Source: Batkoa obscura (taxonomy: Eukaryota; Entomophthoromycota; Entomophthoromycetes; Entomophthorales; Batkoaceae). Taken from it: a DNA stretch of 64,000 bases. Each line of letters begins with the position of its first letter. The first letter of the stretch is position 1. The DNA is taken from the NCBI GenBank assembly GCA_030770535.1, contig JASVEC010000026.1, positions 372,001-436,000 on the forward strand, read 5' to 3'. The notes under the pieces were generated by a model. That model was not told the DNA's origin and did not search any database. It saw only the letters and a program-made list of their open reading frames with translations. The position numbers were made by a program, and so were the translations under genes. Positions 1 to 10,602 of the stretch are shown one piece after another.

Positions 1-1198
1 TGATAAAAAAACCTTTTAAAATGATTGTTTATTAAACTATATTGCATATATCGACTTAGTGAGCTTTGTGGGAGTATTCAAAACCTGCTTAATTGTCAAA
101 TAAAGTCAAAAAAGTAGTAGTATTAACATCAAACTTGAACTGTTTAAAATCAAAGTAATAAGAAATAATTTATTGTAAAATAATTCTTATATACAATACA
201 AGAAGCCATGTTAAGTTTCATGACCTTTCAAAAAATAATCATGCTGCCTGTTAAATGGCACTTAATTTATTAAACGTTAACTAAAAATGTTATCTTATTG
301 TCTTTTCAAAATAATTCATTATTAAGTTTTCGAAATACTATCTCACCATTAAGTATTTAATCAAATTCTTTGATCAATAAATATATAACTTTATTTAACA
401 TTGATTAATGATTTATGTAAATTACTTAATAATACAAGTATTGCAAATTATCAACATTATTAAGTTAAAGAATACTAAAGTAACTATTTAAAAAATGATA
501 GAAAGTTGGGATTATTATTTTCGCTAATGTTGTTGCTCTATGAGTTAATTTGTGAAAATATACAAATTTACTTATGATTTAATTAATAGAATTCAAGTTA
601 AAATCGCTATTGAAGCTTTTATAATAGTAATTCTCCTTAAAGATTAAACTTAAATAAATAAAATAAAACTATAAATGTGTTATTAATAATTTTCAAACCA
701 TGTAATAAACTAAACTAGAATAGACATATATATATTGTAGGTAATTTGCAGAAATAATATTGAATAACTTTTGTTTTTATGAACTATTTATATCTAAAAT
801 CATTTTTGACTTTTTGTATAATAAAAAAACCAATGCTATGAAATTAACCTTTCAAAAATTAATATCACAAGGATAGGATATTAATAGACATATTGCATCA
901 CTTAAATTACATAAAGATATAACAACCTATCCATTTTGAATTAGCAGTTGAGCAGAAAAGGTAGTCCAAAAATCTAATTAACTGAAAAAAAGCAAAAAAA
1001 AAAGTGGAGGCACGTTCAAAAAAGAACTTGGATAACTGAAAGGATTAATATAAAATTAATAAAAAACCAAGAATGTAAGGTAACGTAAAAACAGTTAAAA
1101 TGAAAAGCAAGGAAAATAAAACTGACGTTGGATAGCAATACATAAATAAATATATTTAAGAAATAAAAGACATTTTTTTAATATTATTTTTTAAAAAT
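1..1198. other. AT-rich intergenic stretch upstream of the protease gene
   Basis: No open reading frame with coding character, RNA gene or repeat family was recognised here. The last 60 bases before the protease start are A/T runs, as expected for a leader in this genome. Confidence 0.6.
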
Positions 1199-2665
1199 AT
1201 GATGATAAAATTTTTTGTACCCTTATTACTTTTACTTAAATATACCTTTGGAAAAGCTGACATAGCTGATTCTGTGTTAGCTGATTTAGATAGTAAAGAA
1301 TGGGTAGAATATTTGGTACAATTGGAGCCACATCCAGAAATTAAAAAGGATGCTAGCGGTAATGTAGAAATAAATCAATTACAACGACATGCTCAAAAGT
1401 CCCAAACCGAGTTGATGCAAAAACTTCAAGCTGCTCAAGAAAGTGGAGAAGTAAAGTATTATAAATCCTATTATATTACCAACACTATTGCTGTAAGCAG
1501 TAAAAAGAATATGATTAATGAGATTGAGCAATTAGATAATGTAGAAGAAATTTCTAGTAATAGAAAATTTTTAGTGAAAGGAAGCAATAGCAATGTCAAC
1601 AATGAAGCTATTGTATTAAATGAAGTAAATTGGACTGGCGATACATCCCATTGGAGTATAGATTACATCAATGCTTCAAATATAAGTAGCAGCGCTAGAA
1701 GGAATGCCGCTGGATTGAGATATGCCAATGCTGACACTGGCGTACAATATGACCATCCTGCCTTAGTAAGCAACTATTTAGGCGCTTTATCGGATGGAAC
1801 ATTTGATCATAATTATTTTTGGTGGGACGCAAATAAGAAAGCCAATAGCAGTCGCCCTAATTCAAAATGTGGAATCAATTCCCCTATTCCTTGTGGAGAT
1901 GATGATCATGGCACTCATACTATGTCAACAGTTGTAGGCTCACTTAATTTAGGGATTTCTCCTACCACTAAATGGATGGCTTGCAAGAATATGGATAACA
2001 ATTTTGGCTCCCCTGAATCTTATTTAGGATGTTTACAATTCTTCCTAGCTCCTACTAAATTGGATGGCACCGATCCAAAGCCTGAATTGCGTCCCCATGT
2101 GATTGGTAATTCTTATACCTGCCCACCATCAGAAGGCTGTTCTTCTACCACTTTCCAATATGCTTTAAAAGCTCTTAAAATGGCAGGTGTTCTCATGTCT
2201 GTATCAGCAGGAAATTCAGGAGCCGATGGGTGTGGTTCTATTCAATATCCCCCAGCCATTGACCCAAATTCATTTACTGTAGGAGCTTTAAATTATAAGA
2301 GCGATGGTCGAGCTTATTTTTCCTCAATGGGACCAGTACCTTCAAGAATAAATTTATCTGGCCTAGACATTATGGCACCAGGGGTTAATATCACAGGTGC
2401 AGCTTTAGGTTCTTCTTATAAATCATTGGCAGGTACATCTATGGCTTCACCACATGTTTCTGGAGCAGCATTGTTAATAATGGCAGCCTGTCCTCATTTA
2501 GAAAGAAAAGTTGATGAGGTTGAAATCCTTATACGACAAACTGCTACCCCACTTTATTCTAAATTAGGTTGTGGCGGTGATATAGGTACAACTTATCCTA
2601 ATAATGAATTTGGGTATGGAAAAATTAATGTTGGCAAAGCTATCGAAATGTGCCAATCTAGTTAG
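1199..2665 (+). CDS. Secreted subtilisin-like serine protease (peptidase S8)
   Basis: A single-exon gene for a 488-residue endopeptidase of the subtilisin family, predicted to be secreted and to degrade external protein. The first 18 residues form a hydrophobic signal peptide ending near FGKA. Residues about 35-128 look like an I9-type propeptide (EWVEYLVQLEP near its start). The catalytic domain follows, with Asp179 in NADTGVQYDHP, His237 in DDHGTHT, the oxyanion Asn339 in SAGNSG and Ser414 in GTSMASPHVSG. Six or more cysteines in the catalytic domain suggest disulfides. The second codon is also Met, so the start could be either of two adjacent ATGs. The triad is complete and no break is seen. 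The exact substrate cannot be read from sequence. The family is well known in fungi that attack insects or decay protein, and that ecological role is inference only. Confidence 0.93.
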   Translation: MMIKFFVPLLLLLKYTFGKADIADSVLADLDSKEWVEYLVQLEPHPEIKKDASGNVEINQLQRHAQKSQTELMQKLQAAQESGEVKYYKSYYITNTIAVSSKKNMINEIEQLDNVEEISSNRKFLVKGSNSNVNNEAIVLNEVNWTGDTSHWSIDYINASNISSSARRNAAGLRYANADTGVQYDHPALVSNYLGALSDGTFDHNYFWWDANKKANSSRPNSKCGINSPIPCGDDDHGTHTMSTVVGSLNLGISPTTKWMACKNMDNNFGSPESYLGCLQFFLAPTKLDGTDPKPELRPHVIGNSYTCPPSEGCSSTTFQYALKALKMAGVLMSVSAGNSGADGCGSIQYPPAIDPNSFTVGALNYKSDGRAYFSSMGPVPSRINLSGLDIMAPGVNITGAALGSSYKSLAGTSMASPHVSGAALLIMAACPHLERKVDEVEILIRQTATPLYSKLGCGGDIGTTYPNNEFGYGKINVGKAIEMCQSS

Positions 2666-3325
2666 CTTATAACCCTTATCTTTGATTTTAAAAGCATCTA
2701 TTTGATTTAATCGTTGTTTATATTAGCATTTTAATAAACTAATTTTAAATTTTATCTTAAATCTTATCTTTATTTTTATTTTTATTTTTACTTTTATTAT
2801 TAAATACTTAGCTAGACTACAATTTATATTAGCTAATATCATATTTTATAGATATATATCTTTTAATTTCAATTCTAATAAGTTATTACAATTTTAATTT
2901 TAAAATCATAAAGTGTTCATATTACTTGATGGTACATTTGAAGTATAAATATTTTTGTTTGTTAAAAATAAGTTGTACAAAATTATAAAAAGCGATAAGA
3001 AAATAATAGTAGACATTTGATAGTTTAATAAAAGTACAAATATGAAAATAAATAGCAAATTAAGAAAAAATAACAATAAAAAGTAATAGACAATGACAAA
3101 CAGGTTTATATAGAGAACATGAGCAGTAGTGTATCCTAAAATTGACAAGAATTGATGTTTTTTAGTTATAAAAATAATCATAACTTTAAAATCTTACCAA
3201 TAAAAATAAGTAATGACCATATGACTAAATGAAATGAATTTGATTGACGTGTTGCATTTAGTTAAAAATTTAAACATATAAAAAGAATAGTAAAGAAATA
3301 AATACTTTTTTTATTAATAACAAAT
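2666..3325. other. Intergenic region between protease and SDR genes
   Basis: AT-rich. A hydrophobic open frame of about 90 codons on the minus strand (2906-3181) is the kind of Phe/Leu/Ile-rich frame that chance produces in this composition; I do not treat it as a gene. Confidence 0.5.
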
Positions 3326-4463
3326 ATGGTCAATCGTTTACAAGATAAAGTCGCAATCATCACTGGTGCTGCTAGGTAAATAAATAAATAACTCTTAATA
3401 AATAATGAATAGCTAAACTTTATTCAATAAATAGTGGTATAGGTTTAGAAAGCAGTATCTTATTTTTACAAGAAGGAGCCAAAGTAGTGTTAGCTGATAT
3501 TAATATTAAAGCAATAGAAGAAAAATTAGATGTCATAAAAAAGAATGTTGATTTCAATATTGAAGATAAAATTTTAATAGCTCAAGTGGATATCTCAAAA
3601 GAGGCTCAAGTAAAAGAGTTAGTAGAAAAATGTGTTACAAAGTTTGGTAAGCTAATTTAGATTACATTAACAACTTAATTTTTATATAAAGGTAAACTTA
3701 ATATTATCTTTAATAATGCTGGTATTATGCATCCAAAGGATGACAATGCTATCACTACTCCTGAAGATATTTGGTAATTATTATTGATAGCTATTTTTAT
3801 CCCATATTGATATATTTCAAAATAGGGATTTGACTATGAACATTAACTTAAAAGGAGTATGGTTCGGATGCAAGCATGCAATTGAACAAATGCTTAAGAA
3901 TGGAGGTGGCTCAATTATAAATACAGCTAGTTTTGTTGCTGTCATGGGCGCTGCTACCCCACAGTTAGCTTGTAATATGGGTTTTAAATTAAAGCTTAAT
4001 TTACTAATTTTTATTAGACACTGCTTCTAAAGGTGCTGTTTTAGCAATGAGGTAAATTAGTTATTTAGTACTTCTGTTCAATATTTAATGTATTTTAGTC
4101 GTGAATTAGCAATGGTACATGCTAGAGATAACATTCGAGTCAACTCCCTTTGCCCAGGTCCATTAAAGACACCTCTTTTAATGGAGTTTTTGGACACTGC
4201 AGAAAAGAAAGAAAGACGTATGGTTCATTTACCAATGGGTAGATTCGGTAATCTGATCTTGAATGTTTTAGTCATTTTATTAAAAGTATTTTATAGGTGA
4301 GGCTATTGAACAAGCTTATGCTGCCTTATTTTTAGCTTCAGATGAATCTTCTTATATTACTGGTACTGACTTTTTAGTTGATGGTGGATTATCAAATGCG
4401 TACGTTACTCCTCAGGGTGACACTAAATCTGTACCCCCAGTAAACTTTCAAAATCGCCTTTAA
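3326..4463 (+). CDS. Short-chain dehydrogenase/reductase (classical SDR)
   Basis: A seven-exon gene; joining 3326-3375, 3435-3646, 3692-3773, 3826-3971, 4018-4051, 4099-4247 and 4297-4463 gives 279 residues in one frame, every intron being GT..AG and 44-59 bases. The product is a cytosolic-type NAD(P)-dependent oxidoreductase of the classical SDR family. Visible motifs are the dinucleotide site TGAASGIG built across intron 1, NNAG in the middle, and the catalytic YTASK built across intron 4, followed by a C-terminal ITGTDFLVDGG. An Asp ends the second strand (VVLADIN), which in this family usually means NAD rather than NADP. There is no signal peptide. The length matches the family (250-290). 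The substrate cannot be assigned; similar proteins include polyol, steroid and quinone reductases. Start chosen at the first ATG before the nucleotide-binding strand. Confidence 0.88.
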
Positions 4464-4523
4464 GTAAAATAAGAATAAACATAATTTCATATAAACTATT
4501 TGTTACACATTCTATATTATTAA

Positions 4524-5643
4524 TTAATCTAAATTTAATATTAATCCATCAAAGGCAGGATATAGATTAAATGAATTTTCTAAACTTATTTGACTAAATC
4601 TTTTTTCTAACTCATAGTGATCTAACTGATGCGCCATACCAACAGTATAACATAATTTTGGCTGGATCAATTCACATTCCCTCAACATCTGTTCCATACC
4701 AAAATGAGATGCATATGGCTCCTCTATAAACAACAGTTTCAATATGATACTTTATTATATAAAAACAATCTATTACCTTTTAATAAATCTAAAATCAAGA
4801 TATTACAATTTAGCATATATTCTCTCGATTGATCGGATATTTTATTTGTATCAGAAACGAAACAAATATCATCAATCTTATATGCAAAGCACATATATGG
4901 TGTTATTTTATCTGAGTAAAGGCCATGTTCGACTAAGTCAGGGCTTAATTTAATATACAAAAAGATACAAGCATATGAAACTACCTGGTAAAGGGGTGAT
5001 ATCTACACCAAAGATAGAAAACGGCTCATATTCACTAATAATGTTAAAGTCTAATTTAGCTACCGCACCGCCACCTTAAAAAGTTTAATTTAAATATTTC
5101 TTGAAAAAAGTTTAATTTTACCCGTTGCTTTGCTAGTATCAACTAGATAAGGGAAAGTTGATCTAGCTACATTCATAGTTTCTCGATTTAAATAAACAGG
5201 TATAGTTTTTGATTCCATCACATCACACCATGGTCTTAGATCATCTAAACCAAACATGGCGTCTGCATGTCCGTGAGTTATAACAACAGCATCAATGTGC
5301 TTTATATCATTTTCAATAAAGTGATTTAATGTCGAATCTAAATACGTCAATGATGTATATTTGAACTAAAAAAATCCTTTACTATAAAAAGTTTTCCCAC
5401 AGTCTAATAAAATATTTCTAATCACAATTAATGTAGTTTAATTCATCTAAATATATATTACTTTTCTCTATTCTCTTCGTCTAACACTTGAATTAAAACG
5501 GATATATTTCCTCGTACGTTTTTACTATTTCTATTTAATACATAATCATTACAAACTTTACAATCTCTTTTATGGGTAATGCAATGAACATTAGGTAAAC
5601 TTGAGCTTGGTCCTGTGCCCAAAAATATAATTTTCTTTATCAT
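4524..5643 (-). CDS. PhnP-like metallo-beta-lactamase-fold hydrolase
   Basis: Six exons on the minus strand (5462-5643, 5383-5417, 5122-5337, 4985-5074, 4777-4932, 4524-4723) join into 292 residues. The protein belongs to the metallo-beta-lactamase fold group that includes bacterial PhnP and a conserved fungal hydrolase. It starts with MIKKIIFLGTGPSSSLPNV, has a CKVC pair near residue 29 that may bind a structural metal as in PhnP, the metal-binding THGHADA near residue 100, and a late ASHFGM and GMAHQLDH that supply the remaining histidines. Family members are phosphodiesterases; the PhnP substrate is a cyclic ribosyl phosphate, but this eukaryotic branch has no firmly known substrate to my knowledge. 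It ends 61 bases from the convergent SDR gene. The reading frame is intact once the introns are removed. Confidence 0.8.
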
Positions 5644-5919
5644 TAATGTATGCTGTAAATAAAAGTGCTATTTTTTGTTTTGTTTTATTAATTAAAACTC
5701 AGTATTGAAATCAAGGTAAATATAATGGATTAGCCCAAAATTTTGCATCAAAATCTAAATATAACTTTTAGATAAAAATGAAATAGAATGGATAAATTAT
5801 CAATAGCCAATCAAAAATTTAACAATCAAAATTTTTGAATTTTAAAACTTGAAGCCACAAAAAAAATTTGTCTACTATAATAATCAACTAAAAGTTTTAC
5901 CGTTTCAAATAAGAGCAGA

Positions 5920-8042
5920 ATGAGCAGCCATAGAAGTGGAAGTGAAATGGAAAGTGGTGGCAGTTTTCAAAGTACTAATCCTGAAAAGAAAGGATGGATT
6001 CCTATGAAACAACCAAATAATAGTTATAAAAGTAGTCAGTTAGATGAGCTCATGGAAGACGGTAAAAGCAGCTCAAGGACTATCAGTCGTTCAAATAAGT
6101 CTACAATGTCAAGTCGATCGTATAAAACAGAAAAGAGTAGCTTTTCAAATGTTTTGGTTAATCTAGAACTAGTTAATTCATTAGTTAATGAGTTACAGCA
6201 AGGTATTTACTTAACTTAAACGTTAAAAGTAATTTATTTTATTTTATTTTATTAGTAACATTAGCGTCTACTAATTTTCAAGTAAAATGGGAAAATTTTA
6301 TTAATATTAAAAGTATATTAAAAAAATTAGAAGAGGAACAAAAAGGTAATTAAATTTAAAATAATCTACATAAGTAATAAAAAATAATAAAATAGATAAT
6401 TTATTCCAAGTAAAAGAAGAAATTGATACGGACAGGTTTGAAGGAAAGTTAATAAAACTTATAAAATTTATTGACCAGAGCCATGAACGAGAGTTAGAAT
6501 CTGAAGAAAGAAAGCGTAGAATAAAAGAGGAGATGGGAATTGAGCATAAGTTTGATCAACTAAATTTAAATGGAGATTTTGTTTATCCTGAGCAGATAGA
6601 TTTGTTTCACTTATCGTCAGATTACTCACTTAAAAAAGGACGAGGTATTAGGTTGAATTCAGACGTTATGGTAACTTAATTTCTTTTATTAAAATATATT
6701 ATATTTATGCATCATATAACCAGAAAGGAAGTAAGATATTCCAAATACCAATTCATTGTATGATGACATCAATTGATGCATGCTTAGATAAAGATATGAG
6801 TAATTTAACTTATACTAAATAATAATAATAGGAATAACAAGTAAATAGATTATTTAATGGAAGGGATATTCGATATAACCCACTGTAATCCAAAATTGAG
6901 ATTGACTTTTTATCTTTATTTGCAAAAAATAAAAGGGATTTCGAGTAAATATCAAAGCTATATTGATACTTTACCATATAAGCCCAATTCGCCCCTATTT
7001 TATTCAATTAAAGATATCGAGCCTTTTAAAAGTTCATATATAATAGGTAATATTATAATATTAATAGTATTTAATGTATTATAACATCATTTAAATAATA
7101 GGAGATATAATGAATCAAACAATAGAATGTGCCCGATATTATTGTAATTTGTACCAACAATTGAAAAATAAAAATTACTTCGATATCAAAAAATTTACAT
7201 TTAGTTCGTTTAAATGGTGCTATGCTATTGTATTAACGCGAAGTATCAACCTGCCGTTACCTACGCCTAAAATGAATAATTTTTTCCGACAATGTCAAGA
7301 AGTAGCTTTGATTCCAGTAGCTGATATATTTAACTTTGATTTTGACGCCTCTGATCCCATCTTTAATCGAAATACAGCTTGTTTAGAGTTGATTGCAGAT
7401 AATATCTTATATGAAGATCAAGAGGTAATATTAGAATATTTATATAAAAGATATTTAATAAGTATTTTGTTTTAGATATTTATCAAATATCCAGTGTTGG
7501 ACAACCGTGAACTGTTTTTAAGGTACGGTATTATCAATGAGAGGGGACTACCATTTGATACAATTAGGATGGGTATTAATATATTAAAAAGCGATGATAA
7601 TGATAGTACTCGATTAAAATTAAGTGAAGTATTAAATATACCGCCTTATCATTATATAAAGTTACAACGTAATCAACTGGTCAACAACAATAGTAAAGTA
7701 AAATTAATGATAGCGATTGCTAGTTATAATAAGTTTAAGTTAAAAGAGATAGAAACACAAATAGTAAAGAAAGGAATATCAGGTAGAGAAATGATCAATA
7801 AGATAGAAAACGATGAACATATATGGGATTTGATACGGCAATATTTTATTAATAATTTACAATTTCATTTGAATTATTCTATACCTTTTTCAAATTTAGA
7901 AAAATTAGTACAATCTTTAGACCTTAATTCAGCTTCTTCGTTTCCTAAATTTTGGTTAATTAATCTTATCCTTTTTGAAATTAAATTTTTAAATCAATCT
8001 TTAGCTTGCTTTAATGATCAGATTTCTCCACATCAATTATAA
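5920..8042 (+). CDS. SET-domain protein of the LSMT/SETD6/RKM type, divergent
   Basis: Seven exons (5920-6202, 6256-6345, 6396-6670, 6724-6799, 6849-7046, 7102-7424, 7476-8042) join into 603 residues. Residues 1-100 are Ser-rich and low in complexity, followed by a charged, probably coiled-coil stretch to about 190. A SET start follows (KGRGIRLN near 206, then GSKIFQIPIH), and the insert-containing SET core ends with ALIPVADIFNFD near 377 and NRELFLRYGII near 430. This order matches protein-lysine methyltransferases related to Rubisco LSMT, SETD6 and yeast RKM enzymes, which methylate ribosomal and other proteins. The usual NH of the motif DMLNH is NF here, and the YG that normally precedes the Asn/Glu-Leu-Leu segment reads YP. 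These changes touch the cofactor region, so activity is uncertain. The long N-terminal extension is unusual for the family. Confidence 0.68.
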
Positions 8043-8404
8043 AAGCCCTACTTCAATCTATTTCCTATCACCCCTTTCTGTCCCCCTTTTCAATAGTTTG
8101 TTTGTCATTTCGTTCTTCTTTTTTGTACATAATAAATAAGTCTCTTTTTAAAAGTTGAGTTTATGCTGTGTGTAATTTTTTAATTGCGTATACATACGGA
8201 AGCTTTGGTTATCTGAGATAACCAAACATCATCGAATCTTAGATATAGATAATAGAGAGTAGATTGTAATTACTTTATTTATTTTTTTAAAAACAAATTA
8301 AGTTATATAAACCTAGGTGTTACCCTGGTTAAAATTGTCAATATTTTACTGGGAACATTGTATATATTTTCTTATATTTTCAGCTTTAAAAGGTTATCTT
8401 AGTC
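8043..8404. other. Intergenic region between SET gene and F-box copy A
   Basis: The only structured element I see is the 23-base palindrome at 8204-8226, listed separately. The rest is plain AT-rich sequence. Confidence 0.5.
8204..8226. repeat. Perfect 11-bp inverted repeat with GATA cores
   Basis: TTTGGTTATCT and its exact reverse complement are separated by one G. Each arm holds a GATA core. It could be a dimeric regulator site or a small cruciform; it lies 162 bases past the SET gene stop. Confidence 0.6.
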
Positions 8405-9913
8405 TTATAAAATCTTATATTTATAAATTTTATCTTTACTGAGGCTAAACTTAAATCTAAGATTTTGTTTATTATAATGCACACAAGTCAACATTGGAAC
8501 TTTTCTAATCTCATTATAAAAGGCTGGGCTTAGATTAGATGTATTATATTCATCAGTTGTGATAAACAATAAAGGGGTGGAAAGCCTATAGTCAACTTTC
8601 GAGTATGTGCCTTTTAGCTCAAAGCTCCTAATTCTAAGTACATCAAGATTTAGAAGAGAGGGTAAAATGTAAGATAACTCAAGTGACTGATAAAATGAGC
8701 TGACTCTAAGCTCTTTAGCGAATTTCCACTTGATTTTGTTCTCCCTCCTGTTATACAAGCTATTATCACTAAATATTTCCTTGATATTATCTCCTAAACC
8801 AATGACATAAATGCTTTGAATATTTGGCAATAAACAGATTGAGTTTAATAGTTTTGTTGAAAATTCACTAATTTCAATTTTTTTTAAGTTGATAATCTTA
8901 AAAAGTCACTATCAATTGAGCATTCCCAACCTACTGAGCCCAAACCAACAAAGTTACTATTTTCAAATAATTATATATTAATGCGATTTCCATTATTCGT
9001 ATTGGAAAAAAGTCAACTTCATCTATTGATTTATACTTTTTAATTTTCCTAAATCACCAAAACATCTAATATTAAAATCAATGTCAAGGCACCCCTCAAT
9101 GTTTAGCTCTAAATTGGAAGCAAAATTTATATTAGGGTTGATTCCAGTAGAAATGATTGATCCTTCTGCCTCTAATTTTAACATTTTAAAATTATTAGAT
9201 TTTGATTTAATGATATCTAATCTATTGAGATATACGTCATTTCTAGAAAATATTTTAGGTGAGTTTAATTCACCTGGATTCAAATGTTTAATAATATCTT
9301 TAATGGTTATACTATCTTCATTGTCTACGCCATTTTCGATAACTTCAAGCATTTTTACATGTTTTAAATATCCATCTAGTAGCTCCTAGTAATTTTTTAT
9401 AATTTAAAGAGCATAAATTTATCTTTTTCAAACTTGGTGACTTAATGTTTACTATATTTTTATCAATATTTTTTTTATCACATTATTGATTTTTTCCCTT
9501 TCAATATCATCATCATCGCTATTTTCTTCTTCTTCATTCTCTTCTTCATAATAAAGCTCTTCTTTATAGTCACTTTAATTGGCATCATAGTTTTCAAAGA
9601 CCTCAACTCCAACCTCATAATATATAAACTCTACATTTGAAGAACGACTTAGACACTCAAGATCATTGTAGTCTATACTCACACGTTTCATCAATGGCCC
9701 ATTCTGTTCAATAAATCTGCGTTGACAAACAGTATATTTTCGATACTTTTTATAATTTTCATAAACTGAGTAAACCAGATTGTATTTGATGGCCCTATTT
9801 TGAATGTTAAATATATATTTCCTTAAGAAATGTAACTCAAATGACTCTTCTGGATCCTAAAACTTGAATATTTTTGTAAAACAATATCTGGCAATAAACC
9901 GAGTTTTGGGTAT
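8405..9913 (-). pseudogene. F-box/LRR-like family, copy A (broken)
   Basis: A decayed member of a family present five times in this window. Read on the minus strand it has the F-box-like start (LLPDIVLQK near 9880), a conserved block RRFIEQNGPLMK (about 9700), an acidic low-complexity stretch, leucine-rich segments (for example the open frames at 9023-9352 and 8405-8830) and the family C-terminus ending in TCVHYNK. It is broken by an in-frame TAG next to the F-box (after IFKF), a frame change at the F-box, and a TAA after ENYDAN near 9577, and it has no ATG at the expected start. F-box proteins recruit substrates to SCF ubiquitin ligases; whether this family does so is inferred from the N-terminal motif only. 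Confidence 0.7.
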
Positions 9914-10602
9914 TTTAGAATGAAATAAGAAATGAATTTTAAATTTTTGATTTAGAACACCGTTATAGTGGAAAGTTTATATGAAATATTGCTGAAGAAA
10001 TAGAATACTATTTGCCAAATCTTGAAGCAAATTTCTATAAGTCAAATAATTATTTGACGAAGAATATAAAGATATAAAAAGGACTATCAATAAACTAACC
10101 AGTTATAATAGTATAACAATATTAACCATATTTTGACTCCAATTAGACAATTAATTAGAAAAAGCCCAAACTAAATGAATATTTAAAGAAAATCGAATAA
10201 ATAAAAAACCCAGTTTAATCTAGTATAAAAAAGGATTATTTTATAATTCAAAGTCACTATTACATTTCATGATTTGGCTAATATAGTCTGTAATCTTTAG
10301 CCCAATTATGTTAAAAAGTAATAATAGTATGTTTTATTATGATTTTTGCAACCTGTTTTATCATCTGTTTTATAATTCGTTTGTACTATTTAAAACAAAC
10401 TAATATACAACATTGGGAACAGGCAATAATTAGTAGCCTTTCTAACGATGTATAAAGTACTTAAAAAACTTAATTTTCTAAATAATCAAAATTATTAACA
10501 TCATTTAATTTAGTTTTTATTTATTAGTAATATTTGAAAACAAAATCAATTGCTTAAAATTAATAGAGCATTTCCAAAAATAAAGAAAAGTCATATTTGA
10601 TT
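9914..10602. other. Intergenic region
   Basis: AT-rich, with no coding frame, RNA gene or family repeat recognised. Confidence 0.5.

Noticed and set aside
2906-3181. 91-codon hydrophobic open frame on the minus strand
   Set aside because: Rich in Phe, Leu, Ile and Tyr as expected for chance frames in A/T-rich DNA; no motif or family.
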